A program made the position numbers and the translations under genes. The notes under the pieces are model-generated. The model was not told the DNA's origin, did no database searches, and worked only from the letters and a program-made list of their open reading frames with translations. From Listeria valentina (GTDB taxonomy: Bacteria > Bacillota > Bacilli > Lactobacillales > Listeriaceae), in assembly GCF_011800755.1 (NCBI RefSeq), contig NZ_JAATJW010000004.1:29460-93459 (forward strand): a DNA stretch of 64,000 nt. The letters are read 5' to 3'. This document shows, in pieces, positions 36,341 through 45,206 of the stretch. Within the stretch, counting starts at the first letter, position 1. Every line of letters starts with the position of its first letter.

Positions 36341-37143
36341 AAAAACGAAAATGGAGCCATCTCTATCTCATTTTTATTTTTATCGTACTTTATGCCCCGA
36401 TTTTTTATTTGATGTTTTATTCGTTCAATTCAAGCGGAACGATGCACGGCTTTGGAGGTTTTACGCTTGACTATTACCGTGAAGTTTTCGCAGATACACG
36501 CTTACTCGTGATCGTTTTAAACACCTTTGTGATTGCGCTACTTTCTTCAGTAATTGCAACAGCGATCGGAATTTGCGGAGCATTAGCCATTCGTTTTATG
36601 CCAAAACCCGTAGGCAAGAATTCACTACTAAGCCTGAACAATGTTTTGATCGTCAGCCCTGATGTGATTATCGGTGCAAGCTTCTTGATTTTCTTCACCA
36701 TTCTTGGATTAAAACTCGGCTTTACATCCGTGCTAGTTTCACACATCGCCTTCAGCATTCCGATCGTTGTGCTCATGGTGCTGCCGAAACTCCAAGAAAT
36801 GAGCCCGACTTTGATTGACGCCGCGCGGGACTTAGGCGCGAGCCAGGGGCAAGTCTTATCAAAAGTGATTTTACCTTACATTGCTCCAGGCGTTCTCGCA
36901 GGCTTTTTTATGGCGCTCACTTATTCATTAGATGATTTTGCCGTTACATTTTTTGTGACAGGAAACGGTTTTTCGACTTTATCCGTTGAAATTTACTCAC
37001 GGGCACGCCAGGGCATATCCTTGTCAATTAATGCCCTGTCAACCCTGATCTTCCTGTTCACGATTCTCCTTGTGATCGGCTATTACTTCATCAACCGTAA
37101 AAATACAAGCAAAACCACAAGAACGGGGGCGAATAAACGATGA
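36337..37143 (+). CDS. potC: Spermidine/putrescine ABC transporter permease PotC
   Basis: A 268-residue, six-helix permease forming the transmembrane pair with PotB. Its EAA loop reads LIDAARDLGASQGQVLSKVILPY. It overlaps both neighbours by four bases. The YSLDDFAVTFFVTGNG segment near residue 190 is characteristic of PotC/PotI proteins. Confidence 0.94.
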   Translation: MKKRKWSHLYLIFIFIVLYAPIFYLMFYSFNSSGTMHGFGGFTLDYYREVFADTRLLVIVLNTFVIALLSSVIATAIGICGALAIRFMPKPVGKNSLLSLNNVLIVSPDVIIGASFLIFFTILGLKLGFTSVLVSHIAFSIPIVVLMVLPKLQEMSPTLIDAARDLGASQGQVLSKVILPYIAPGVLAGFFMALTYSLDDFAVTFFVTGNGFSTLSVEIYSRARQGISLSINALSTLIFLFTILLVIGYYFINRKNTSKTTRTGANKR

Positions 37144-38213
37144 AATCATTGCTTAAAATTTTCATCCCAGTGATTCTCCTTGCCCTCGTCATGATGCTTC
37201 TTGCACATTTTATGAATCGCGAAGAAGGCTACGCCGGAGGAAATACATTAACGATTTACAATTGGGGCGATTACATTGACCCGAGTTTAATCAAGAAATT
37301 TGAAAAAGAAAGTGGCATGAAAGTCATCTATCAAACCTTCGATTCCAATGAAGCAATGATGACAAAGATTGAGCAAGGTGGAACGACTTTTGACGTGGCA
37401 GTTCCAAGTGACTATGCCATCAACAAAATGAAACAAGAACACCTTTTGATTCCGCTTGACCATAATAAACTGCCTAATGCTAAATATATTGATTCGCGGT
37501 TTATGGATTTGTCATTCGATGAAGGCAATAAATACTCGATGCCGTATTTTTGGGGAACACTTGGGATCATTTACAATAAAAAACAATTTCCGAATAAAGA
37601 CTTTTCCACGTGGGATGCGCTTTGGGATCAAGATTTGAAAAACCAAATTCTATTGATTGATGGCGCACGAGAAGTCATGGGGATCGGGCTTAATAGCCTT
37701 GGATACTCTTTGAATGATACGAATGAAGCGCATCTAAATGAGGCGCTTCGCAAGCTTAAAAAGATGACACCAAACGTAAAGGCAATTGTTGGTGATGAAA
37801 TTAAGCTTCTCATGGCTGATGGTGAAGCGGGCGTTGCCGTTACATTTTCCGGGGAGGCCTCTGAAATGCTCAGTGCGAATAAGGACCTCGATTATGTCAT
37901 TCCAAAGCAAGGATCGAATCTTTGGTTCGACAACATGGTCATCCCGAAAACCGCGAATAACGTGGACGGAGCGCATGCTTTTATCAACTTCATGTTAAAG
38001 CCAGAAAACGCAGCTAAAAACGCAGAATATGTAGGCTATTCAACGCCCAATCTAGCAGCAGAAAAACTTTTGCCAAAAGACATTTCAAGCGATAAACGAT
38101 TTTATCCCAACTTAGACGAGCTGCATAATTTAGAAGTCTATGATAACCTTGGAAAACGCATGCTCGCACACTATAACGAACTTTTCCTTGAATTTAAAAT
38201 GTATCGCAAATAA
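37140..38213 (+). CDS. potD: Spermidine/putrescine-binding protein PotD, N-terminal membrane anchor
   Basis: A 357-residue polyamine-binding protein. TLTIYNWGDYIDPSLIKKFEKESG and the later VPSDYAINKM and YFWGTLGIIYN stretches are typical of PotD/PotF, with Trp, Asp and Tyr residues that hold the polyamine. The N-terminal hydrophobic stretch (about 3-23) contains no cysteine, so there is no lipobox; Gram-positive binding proteins are usually lipoproteins. It is therefore either anchored by an uncleaved helix or secreted. Last gene of the operon. Confidence 0.93.
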   Translation: MKSLLKIFIPVILLALVMMLLAHFMNREEGYAGGNTLTIYNWGDYIDPSLIKKFEKESGMKVIYQTFDSNEAMMTKIEQGGTTFDVAVPSDYAINKMKQEHLLIPLDHNKLPNAKYIDSRFMDLSFDEGNKYSMPYFWGTLGIIYNKKQFPNKDFSTWDALWDQDLKNQILLIDGAREVMGIGLNSLGYSLNDTNEAHLNEALRKLKKMTPNVKAIVGDEIKLLMADGEAGVAVTFSGEASEMLSANKDLDYVIPKQGSNLWFDNMVIPKTANNVDGAHAFINFMLKPENAAKNAEYVGYSTPNLAAEKLLPKDISSDKRFYPNLDELHNLEVYDNLGKRMLAHYNELFLEFKMYRK

Positions 38214-38248
38214 ATAGCTAGGCGCGCAGCAGGCGCCTAGCTATTTTT
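38213..38248 (+). terminator. Terminator of potABCD
   Basis: AATAGCTAGGCGC (38213-38225) pairs with GCGCCTAGCTATT (38233-38245), then T. It may also help the convergent DUF1697 gene. Confidence 0.88.
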
Positions 38249-38252
38249 GAAG

Positions 38253-38792
38253 TTATTTTTGCACAAGCTCAGCCAGTTTCAAGGTTGTATTGGCGTTGCG
38301 AATCGTAATAGATTGGTATGCGCTTGTCTTTACGATTCTTGACCAACGTGATCTTGAAAAGGTTTTAAGCGGCGCGGACCAAAAAATGAATTGACCGTGT
38401 ATGCTGATTTTTTCGTATTCAGGTTTGATCTCGCCGATTTGTTCAGCAATCTCAGCAGGCGTTGCTGGCGGAATGACAATGATTGTGTTGTGCTTTGAAT
38501 CCGGATCGTTATTCCACCAGTCAGGCGCGTAAGAGAGCGATTCAACCAGTTCTTCACCAATAACCAGTGTCACAGGAATTTCGAGTGAAAAATCGGCTAA
38601 AATCAGTTCTTCTAAGTGACTTTTCAATTGTTCCACGTCGTCTTGGTCAGAGGAAAATAAAATGTTGCCACTATTAATATAAGTGGTCACATCTGAAAAA
38701 GATCGAGCTCTAAACGACTCCTTTAATTCCGCCATGGAAAGTTTATTTTTTCCACCAACGTTAACACCACGCAAAAGAGCGATATAGCGCAT
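38253..38792 (-). CDS. DUF1697-family protein
   Basis: A 179-residue protein beginning MRYIALLRGVNVGGKNKLSM, the signature of DUF1697, with TYINSGNILF near residue 45 and IFWSAPLKTFSRSRWSRI near the end. The family is widespread in bacteria and has no established function. I take ATG 38792, preceded by GGTGGAG; the frame open to 38891 would run into the LRR gene. It is convergent with potD and 71 bases after the WxL-LRR gene. Confidence 0.85.
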   Translation of the reverse strand: MRYIALLRGVNVGGKNKLSMAELKESFRARSFSDVTTYINSGNILFSSDQDDVEQLKSHLEELILADFSLEIPVTLVIGEELVESLSYAPDWWNNDPDSKHNTIIVIPPATPAEIAEQIGEIKPEYEKISIHGQFIFWSAPLKTFSRSRWSRIVKTSAYQSITIRNANTTLKLAELVQK

Positions 38793-38863
38793 TTTAACTC
38801 CACCTTTCGAATTTTGCTCCATTATACTATAAATAAAATCGGAAAGGCAGTCATTTGTTGTTT

Positions 38864-41530
38864 TTAGGCAGGCGCGTCTGAAAGTGTCCACTGGATTTGA
38901 CCGACATAAGGGCTGCCTACCCGAGCCAAACCTGGGGGAACTTGAATAAAGGGTCCTTCGTTTTTAGCCCAAGAAACAGAATAATAATCATTTAGTCCAT
39001 CACCTTTCCCAGAAAAGACAACCGTATCCCCAGTTGTATTAATCAATTTGTCGGGCTGTCCGCTTTCTTTGTAAAGTAAGCTATTCGCCAAGACTTGGTT
39101 TTTCTGATTCGTGAATGGAGCAAGTAGTTTTGCCTTCACTTGCCAATTATTCGGTTTAATACGTGAATCTTCAACGGAAATTTGCCAATTTGGATCTTTT
39201 CGGTTGATCGAAACGGGTTGACTTGAAACTTTTCCACCATCAAATTCAAGTGTCGCTGGGACATCATGAAATTGTAGCAGTCCCCGTTTGACCGCAACAT
39301 TGGCGGAGGATTTATTTTCAAAAACTTCTGGGTCCCAGCCTCCGGATAGTGTTAAAGCGGTTTGAATCCCGTTTTTTCCTTCTTCTAGTGATACAGGCGA
39401 GATAGTAGATACATTAAAACTTAATTTAACTGGCTGGTTCAATCCCTGTAAAGCAGGTGAGTTACCGCCTGGCATATGAACTTCGTAGCCATTTTCTATG
39501 GGGGAAACAGTGTTTGAGACATCATCACCATTAAGCTTGAAAGATTTGGGATCGATCGCTAGTTTTCCCTTTAGTTCAGGTGATAATGTGAATGATGCAT
39601 AAAACACTTCGAAATAGTCTTGGAATTTAGGATAGTTATAAGCCGTGATACCTGGATAAAATGGAGCGCCTTTTCCTTCAATGTCGGCTTCCAATGTGAA
39701 GGTGTCACCGACTTCCCCTTTGATAGTATCGGTTTTGGGATCAACGTTTTCTGGATTCGCTGATTTAAAAGAAGTAAGTGTTTGAAAATCTAATCGGAAT
39801 CCGGCAATCGAATAACCAAGAATATCTGGATCGTTGATGCTAGCCTTAGAAGGCGGATTCGGATTATCAATTTGAACCGTATAAGCAGCAGGATGATCTG
39901 GTACGGTGATTGCGAAATTGTCATCAGGTAAACCATCATAAATCAATTTGCCATCTGAATCCCAAATTGTATAACGGTGTTCTTTTGAAAGTCTTGGTCT
40001 AATTACTGGATCTGCCCCAAATTTATTTATCTCTCCAATTTTGAGGGATTGTGGTGCCGTTAGAGAAAAGAGATAAAGTTTTGTTCCAGGCTGTGCTGGA
40101 ACAGTAGAGTAACCAGATGCGACAGTCATATAGTCATTAAAAAGTGAAAGTTCGTAAACCTTAGTATTGTTTGGATAATCAACATGGAATAAATTATTTG
40201 CAAGTGGTTGCAAATTCGGTGGATTATCACTTTTAAGAAGGGGCAAGATTTCGGGATTAATAACACTTAGTTCATTGTCACTCAAGCTAAAAGCTAAATC
40301 CCCATATTTTTTAGTTTGTGCTGCAAAATAGTTAGCAAAGTCATCAATAGGGCCAATCAACGCATTATGAGACAAGTTACATACTCTAAGATCCAATGTG
40401 ACGATGGATTTTGGAATAGGTCCTGTAAGATGATTGAAGCTCACATTAAGTCCCGTAAGTCCCTTTATGGTAGAGATTGAAGCCGGTATGTGACCAGTTA
40501 GTTGATTGTGGTGAAGATAAAGTGAATTGAGATTTTTTAATGAGATAATCGAGCTCGGGATGGGTCCGGTTAATTTGTTTTGACTAAGATAAAGTCGCTC
40601 TAAGGTTGTCGCATTACCAACATTAGAGGGAATTGGTCCTGTGATATTATTGCTAGTTATGAGGATTTCTTTTATATTAGGTAAATTAAAGATGCTTGCA
40701 GGAATGTTACCCGATACTCCAATCGTACGAAGTGATAAGGATTGTAAATTTTTTAGCTCACCAATACTTTCAGGAATCGTTCCAGATAATCTTTGATTCC
40801 ATAAAGTGAGGTTTGTTAAATTAGTTAAATATTTGATCCCATCCGGTATTGTTCCTGTTAATTGCAAATATGGATCAGTAAGGTTAATCGTTTGGATTTT
40901 CTTTAAATCTGTGAAAGTCAAATTAGTTCCAATTGTTTTAGGGGAAAGTTGATTATTCACTTCTTTAATTAGCCAATTTTGGTTATCAAAATCTGCAGGT
41001 TGAACAACGTCACCGGCAAGGGGGACTGAACGGCTTTCTAGCTTAGGGACTTGTGCTTCTTGGTTATTTGGAAAAAGAGTGTCACTCGCACTTCCCGCGG
41101 ATGCTTTAACTGTGAGTGGCGCTGAATGAACGACTTGTTGATTTCTCAGTGTCTTGGCTGTTAAAGAATAATTGCCGGGTTGTAGAATTTTAAAAGTTAA
41201 AGTAGCTTTTTTCTCTTTGGTGTTAGGCCAGTCAATGATTAACTGCCCATTTTGCTCATCTTTTGTCACGACAGCATTCGTTTCGCTTACAGAAAGGTAC
41301 GAAAGGTTACCGTTTATTGGTAGCATAACTTTTGTATCTGCCGGATTTTTGTCTTGAATCGTCACCCGCAAAAACTGATCTGTTGAAAGTGAGGTTTCCT
41401 CAGTTGTTAAATTTAAATCTGCCACTTGAGTATCTGCTGCTTGAAGTTTTGGTGTCATGAAAAAAGATAGTGCGACAAGAATAACTCCAACTCCTGCAAG
41501 AACAAGTAGTTTTGTTTTTAAATATTTCAT
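38864..41530 (-). CDS. Secreted leucine-rich repeat protein with C-terminal WxL-type domain
   Basis: An 888-residue surface protein. A signal peptide covers about 1-31, with cleavage after LQAAD. An Ig-like region follows (about 35-135), then about seven LRRs of the plant-type pattern with GxIP, for example LSGTIPESIGEL, LTGPIPSSIISL and LTGHIPASISTI (about 225-390). Beta-rich domains fill 450-770. The C-terminus shows the two WxL motifs, NWQV and QWTLSDAP at the very end, a domain that binds peptidoglycan non-covalently. There is no LPXTG motif. WxL proteins usually sit in clusters with DUF916 partners; none is near. Probable role in adhesion to a host or surface polymer. Confidence 0.85.
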   Translation of the reverse strand: MKYLKTKLLVLAGVGVILVALSFFMTPKLQAADTQVADLNLTTEETSLSTDQFLRVTIQDKNPADTKVMLPINGNLSYLSVSETNAVVTKDEQNGQLIIDWPNTKEKKATLTFKILQPGNYSLTAKTLRNQQVVHSAPLTVKASAGSASDTLFPNNQEAQVPKLESRSVPLAGDVVQPADFDNQNWLIKEVNNQLSPKTIGTNLTFTDLKKIQTINLTDPYLQLTGTIPDGIKYLTNLTNLTLWNQRLSGTIPESIGELKNLQSLSLRTIGVSGNIPASIFNLPNIKEILITSNNITGPIPSNVGNATTLERLYLSQNKLTGPIPSSIISLKNLNSLYLHHNQLTGHIPASISTIKGLTGLNVSFNHLTGPIPKSIVTLDLRVCNLSHNALIGPIDDFANYFAAQTKKYGDLAFSLSDNELSVINPEILPLLKSDNPPNLQPLANNLFHVDYPNNTKVYELSLFNDYMTVASGYSTVPAQPGTKLYLFSLTAPQSLKIGEINKFGADPVIRPRLSKEHRYTIWDSDGKLIYDGLPDDNFAITVPDHPAAYTVQIDNPNPPSKASINDPDILGYSIAGFRLDFQTLTSFKSANPENVDPKTDTIKGEVGDTFTLEADIEGKGAPFYPGITAYNYPKFQDYFEVFYASFTLSPELKGKLAIDPKSFKLNGDDVSNTVSPIENGYEVHMPGGNSPALQGLNQPVKLSFNVSTISPVSLEEGKNGIQTALTLSGGWDPEVFENKSSANVAVKRGLLQFHDVPATLEFDGGKVSSQPVSINRKDPNWQISVEDSRIKPNNWQVKAKLLAPFTNQKNQVLANSLLYKESGQPDKLINTTGDTVVFSGKGDGLNDYYSVSWAKNEGPFIQVPPGLARVGSPYVGQIQWTLSDAPA

Positions 41531-41747
41531 GTTGCTCCCCCTTTGATGAAAGATGAATTTGTAAAAAATGTTAATAAAATAGAATTTTTTTCAGATGAGT
41601 CTTTGACACCCGATTTTATGGTTTTTCAAAAAGCTCTTCACGTTAATATCCTATCAGAATAAGCTTGAGGAAGAATGGTACTTTGTCGCGCGAAGTAAGA
41701 TAGAAAATGAAATTTGTGTGATGAAAAAGAAAAATATTTTATGAATA

Positions 41748-41761
41748 TTGTAAATTTACAA
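41748..41761. repeat. Perfect 14-base palindrome upstream of the carbonic anhydrase gene
   Basis: TTGTAAATTTACAA is a perfect palindrome, 56 bases before the -35 box of the carbonic anhydrase promoter and 230 bases from the LRR gene start. It looks like a dimeric regulator site, but no specific regulator matches. The rest of 41531-41816 is AT-rich without visible genes. Confidence 0.35.
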
Positions 41762-41816
41762 GTTTACCAAAATGGGCATAAAAAGAGGTTTAAAAACGCT
41801 TAATGAGTGGCAATAA

Positions 41817-41846
41817 TTGAAATGTGGAGAAGTTTTGCGTTAAAAT
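41817..41846 (+). promoter_or_regulatory. Promoter of the carbonic anhydrase operon
   Basis: TTGAAA (41817-41822), 18 bases, TAAAAT (41841-41846), 36 bases before the ATG. Confidence 0.6.
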
Positions 41847-41881
41847 ATGAAACGAGCAAAAAAGTAATGGGGGTTACATAT

Positions 41882-42583
41882 ATGCCAGCATATTCAATTA
41901 ATTGGTCCTATGATGGAAAAAAAGGACCTGAACATTGGGGACAAATTTGTTCCGACTTCGAGATTGCGCAATCTGGGAAGAAACAATCACCAATTGATAT
42001 TCGGACAGAAGATATTAAACCGCTTGAGGGAAAACCACTTGAAACAAACTATTCACGGATTCCTTATATAGTAAAACGAGTTGAAAACTCAGTTCATTTT
42101 TTTCCACAAGAAATGAATCAAACGCTTGTTTTCCAAAATGAAACGTATCGTTTGGTGGCTTTTCACGCTCACATTCCAAGCGAGCATTTGTTAGATGCAA
42201 CAGCTTATCCTATTGAGTGGCATTTTGTACATGAAAATACGCGCGGTGAAAAACTAGTATTAGGAGCTTTCATGGATGTTGGAACAAACGTATCGATTGA
42301 CATGACTGATATACGTCGCGTCTTTCCTGAAGTTTTTAAAGACTTTTCAATTGAACGTGAACTTTCACTTGATATTACGGATTTCTTGCCTGAAGAAAAA
42401 GCTTATTTTACTTATGAAGGGTCGCTTACAACACCCCCAACTGTCGAAGGCATTCGTTGGGTTGTTTTGAAAAATAGGCAAACGATTGGACACGTTGCAC
42501 ATCGAGCGCTCGAAAAAGTGATTGGCGGAACAAATCGTCCGGTACAGCCTTTAAATGGCAGAAGCATTCAATTTCACGAATAG
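41882..42583 (+). CDS. Alpha-class carbonic anhydrase, apparently cytoplasmic
   Basis: A 233-residue alpha-carbonic anhydrase that interconverts CO2 and bicarbonate. Zinc ligands are His95 and His97 in FHAHIPSEH and His114 in EWHFVH; the gatekeeper Glu101 is present, and SLTTPPTVEGIRWVVL is the family's C-terminal motif. ATG 41882, behind GGGGG, gives a protein that begins MPAYSINWSYDGKKGPEHWG at the first beta-strand, with no signal peptide. Most bacterial alpha enzymes are exported, so cytoplasmic location is unusual. Corresponds by order to lmo0811. The dehydrogenase follows after 12 bases. Confidence 0.92.
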   Translation: MPAYSINWSYDGKKGPEHWGQICSDFEIAQSGKKQSPIDIRTEDIKPLEGKPLETNYSRIPYIVKRVENSVHFFPQEMNQTLVFQNETYRLVAFHAHIPSEHLLDATAYPIEWHFVHENTRGEKLVLGAFMDVGTNVSIDMTDIRRVFPEVFKDFSIERELSLDITDFLPEEKAYFTYEGSLTTPPTVEGIRWVVLKNRQTIGHVAHRALEKVIGGTNRPVQPLNGRSIQFHE

Positions 42584-42595
42584 AGGCGAAAAACT

Positions 42596-43549
42596 ATGCA
42601 AAAGATTTTTGTAGCAGGAAAGTTACTGGGGAAAACGGAAGAAGCATTGAAACAAATGGGTGCCACTTTTTGGTCGGGTACTGGAAAAATCTCTGAAGCG
42701 GAACTGAAACATGGAGCAAAAGAAGCAGAGGCTATCATTTGTCCACTTTCTGCTCCTGTAACGAGTGATGTGCTTGCGGCTAGTCCAAACTTAAAAATTG
42801 TTGCTAATGTAGGCGCTGGATTCGATAACATTGACGTTCAAAAAGCAAAAGAATTAGGCATCGCTGTGACGAACACCCCAAAAGTCTCCACCGAATCCAC
42901 AGCAGAACTTTCTTTTGGCTTAATACTTGATGTAATGCGTCGTATTTCAGAAGGTGATCGGCTTCTAAGAACGCATCCAGAAGAATTTAAGGGTTGGGCG
43001 CCGACGTTTTTCTTAGGACGGGAATTGCACGGGAAAACGATAGGCATTATCGGACTTGGAAAAATTGGCCAAGCAGTAGCCAAGCGCGCTTTTGCTTTTG
43101 GAATGAAGATCATTTATTCTGGACACCATCCAAAAGAAGTTGCACAAAATTGGAACGCGCAATTTGTTTCCCAGGAAGAATTGCTGAAGGAAAGTGATGT
43201 TATTTCGGTTCATGCTGCTTATAGCGAAGAACTCTATCATTTATTCCAACGAGAAACCTTCCAACAAATGAAAAACTCAGCTTTTCTAGTAAACGCTTCT
43301 CGTGGAAAAGTGGTTGATGAAGCAGCGCTTATTGAAGCGCTAGAGGCGAAGGAAATTGCTGGAGCGGCTTTAGATGTATTTGAATTTGAACCGCAAGTAA
43401 GTGAGCGGCTAGGGACACTTGCAAATGTGGTCTTAACGCCGCACATTGGAAATGCCACTGTAGAAACACGTGAAAAAATGGGGGATATGGCTGTCGCAAA
43501 TGTAAAAGCTGTTTTAGCTGGCGACCCACCTCTTCATTCTGTATACTGA
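42596..43549 (+). CDS. D-isomer-specific 2-hydroxyacid dehydrogenase
   Basis: A 317-residue NAD(P)-dependent reductase of 2-keto acids, of the glyoxylate/hydroxypyruvate reductase branch. The Rossmann fingerprint GLGKIGQAVAKRAFAFG lies near residue 150. The catalytic triad residues are in NASRGKVVDE (Arg), FEFEPQ (Glu) and LTPHIGNAT (His). Length is normal. It follows the carbonic anhydrase gene by 12 bases and precedes the HD gene by 32, suggesting one operon. Exact substrate, glyoxylate, hydroxypyruvate or 2-ketogluconate, is uncertain. Confidence 0.88.
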   Translation: MQKIFVAGKLLGKTEEALKQMGATFWSGTGKISEAELKHGAKEAEAIICPLSAPVTSDVLAASPNLKIVANVGAGFDNIDVQKAKELGIAVTNTPKVSTESTAELSFGLILDVMRRISEGDRLLRTHPEEFKGWAPTFFLGRELHGKTIGIIGLGKIGQAVAKRAFAFGMKIIYSGHHPKEVAQNWNAQFVSQEELLKESDVISVHAAYSEELYHLFQRETFQQMKNSAFLVNASRGKVVDEAALIEALEAKEIAGAALDVFEFEPQVSERLGTLANVVLTPHIGNATVETREKMGDMAVANVKAVLAGDPPLHSVY

Positions 43550-43581
43550 AAGCAAATAAGCGACGGAGAGGCGGGATTAAT

Positions 43582-44124
43582 ATGTATGAAAAGGCACTTG
43601 AATTTGCAAGAAAAGCACATGTAAGTCAAAAACGAAAAATTACCGGTGAAAAATATTTTTCCCACCCCTTCAATGTTGCTCGAATTTTAAGCGCTGCTGG
43701 ATTTCCTGAATATGTAGTGGTCGCTGGATTGTTACATGATGTTGTTGAAGATACGGATGTAACACGCGAGGATATCGCAAATGAATTTGGCGAAAAAACT
43801 GCCAACCTAGTCATGGCGCATACAGAAGATAAGTCGAAAAGTTGGGAAGAACGGAAGGCTCATACGATTGAAACAGTTCGAGAGGGAAGTCTTGAAGTTA
43901 AAGCTTTGATTGTAGCGGACAAGTTGGATAATTTGTCTTCCATTCGCTACGCCATGAGTATGGAAGGAAACCGCGTTTGGAATCACTTTAAACGGGGTTA
44001 TGATGAACAAAAGTGGTATTATACAGGTGTTTTAGATACGATGACAACTGGGCTTTCTGAAGAAGAAATCCCAGCTTTTTTTACAGCTTATGCAAGACTT
44101 GTTCATACGGTTTTTCGGCGTTAA
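43582..44124 (+). CDS. HD-domain phosphohydrolase, SpoT/MESH1-like
   Basis: A 180-residue HD hydrolase. HPFNVARILSAAG (His28), GLLHDVVEDTD (His52-Asp53) and ALIVADKLDNLSS (Asp near 114) are the metal ligands of the (p)ppGpp-hydrolase type HD fold found in SpoT and MESH1. It has no synthetase domain. It could hydrolyse (p)ppGpp or another nucleotide; with relP 12 kb away a role in alarmone turnover is possible but not shown. RBS GGAGAGG is well placed. Confidence 0.82.
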   Translation: MYEKALEFARKAHVSQKRKITGEKYFSHPFNVARILSAAGFPEYVVVAGLLHDVVEDTDVTREDIANEFGEKTANLVMAHTEDKSKSWEERKAHTIETVREGSLEVKALIVADKLDNLSSIRYAMSMEGNRVWNHFKRGYDEQKWYYTGVLDTMTTGLSEEEIPAFFTAYARLVHTVFRR

Positions 44125-44245
44125 TAGACTGCAATTAAGATGAATTTACTAAACCGCCTACCTTACTTGGACTTAAGAGTGAATATAGACTTCGCTGATG
44201 GTTATTTGATATAATGTGAAAAAAATAACAATTAGGAGGAGCAAC

Positions 44246-45175
44246 ATGTCGATCACGAAACTTTTAGGAATCAAGTACCCAATTATCCAAGGAGCAATGG
44301 CTCAAATTGCTAAGGCACCGCTTGTTGCGGCTGTTTCTAATGGCGGTGGGCTTGGTATTATCGCTTCTGGTGGAATGACTGGGGAAGACTTACGGACTGA
44401 AATTCGGCAAACAAAGGCATTAACAGATAAGCCGTTTGGCGTTAACTTAATGTTGATGATGAGTAATATTGATGAGTTAACGGAAGTTTTGATGGAAGAA
44501 CAAGTCAAGATCATCACAACTGGGGCTGGTACGCCGAAAAGTTTTATGCCAGTTTGGAAGGAAGCAGGAATTACCGTGATGCCGGTTGTCCCTTCAGTTA
44601 TGATTGCTAAGAAGATGGCAAAGCTTGGCGCTGATGCAGTTATTGTGGAAGGAACGGAAGCGGGTGGTCATGTTGGCGAAACGACGACGATGGCCCTTTT
44701 GCCGCAAGTTGGAGATGCTGTTGAGATTCCAGTTATTGGCGCGGGCGGAATTGGCGATGGGAGAGGGCTTGTTGCGGCGTTCGCCTTAGGAGCATCAGGT
44801 GTACAAGCTGGAACTCGCTTTCTTGCTTCAAAAGAGTGTCCTACGCACCCACGTTTTAAGGAAGCAGTGCTAAAAGCTGGGGATAGAGATACAACGGTGA
44901 CAGGGCGCAGCGCCGGTTCTCCAGTTCGCTCTATCAAAAATAAAATGATCAAGGAATATTTGCGACTTGAAGCGGAGCACGTTAGTCACGACGAACTGGA
45001 AGCCTTGACACTTGGCTCACTTCGCAAAGCTGTGCTGGAAGGTGATACTGAAAACGGTTCGGTGATGGCGGGGCAAATTGCTGGGTTAGTAAAAGAAATA
45101 AAGCCTTGCAAGGAAATTATCGAGGAAATGATGAAAGAAGCTCAGGAAACACTGGATTCAATTTCGCTTACATAA
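44246..45175 (+). CDS. fabK: Enoyl-ACP reductase II FabK (or nitronate monooxygenase)
   Basis: A 309-residue FMN-dependent TIM-barrel protein. ELKYPIIQGAMA-like opening (GIKYPIIQGAMAQIA), VKIITTGAGTPKSF, MPVVPSVMIAKKMAKLGADAVIVEGTEAGGHVGE and GSVMAGQIAGLVKEI match pneumococcal FabK almost segment by segment, including the active-site His of EAGGHVG. It would catalyse the last reduction in fatty acid elongation. The related nitronate monooxygenases share the fold, so some doubt remains. From memory L. monocytogenes carries FabK at lmo0814 besides FabI. ATG 44246 follows AGGAGG. Confidence 0.85.
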   Translation: MSITKLLGIKYPIIQGAMAQIAKAPLVAAVSNGGGLGIIASGGMTGEDLRTEIRQTKALTDKPFGVNLMLMMSNIDELTEVLMEEQVKIITTGAGTPKSFMPVWKEAGITVMPVVPSVMIAKKMAKLGADAVIVEGTEAGGHVGETTTMALLPQVGDAVEIPVIGAGGIGDGRGLVAAFALGASGVQAGTRFLASKECPTHPRFKEAVLKAGDRDTTVTGRSAGSPVRSIKNKMIKEYLRLEAEHVSHDELEALTLGSLRKAVLEGDTENGSVMAGQIAGLVKEIKPCKEIIEEMMKEAQETLDSISLT

Positions 45176-45206
45176 AAAAGTCTGGGATGGGCTCCCAGAC
45201 TTTTTT
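45174..45206. terminator. Bidirectional terminator between fabK and the DJ-1/PfpI gene
   Basis: AAAAAAGTCTGGG (45174-45186) pairs with CCCAGACTTTTTT (45194-45206), T-runs on both strands. Confidence 0.92.

Noticed and set aside
44246..45175. Calling the 44-45 kb flavoprotein a nitronate monooxygenase
   Set aside because: The family overlaps, but segment-by-segment agreement with FabK, including GSVMAGQIAGLV, is stronger.
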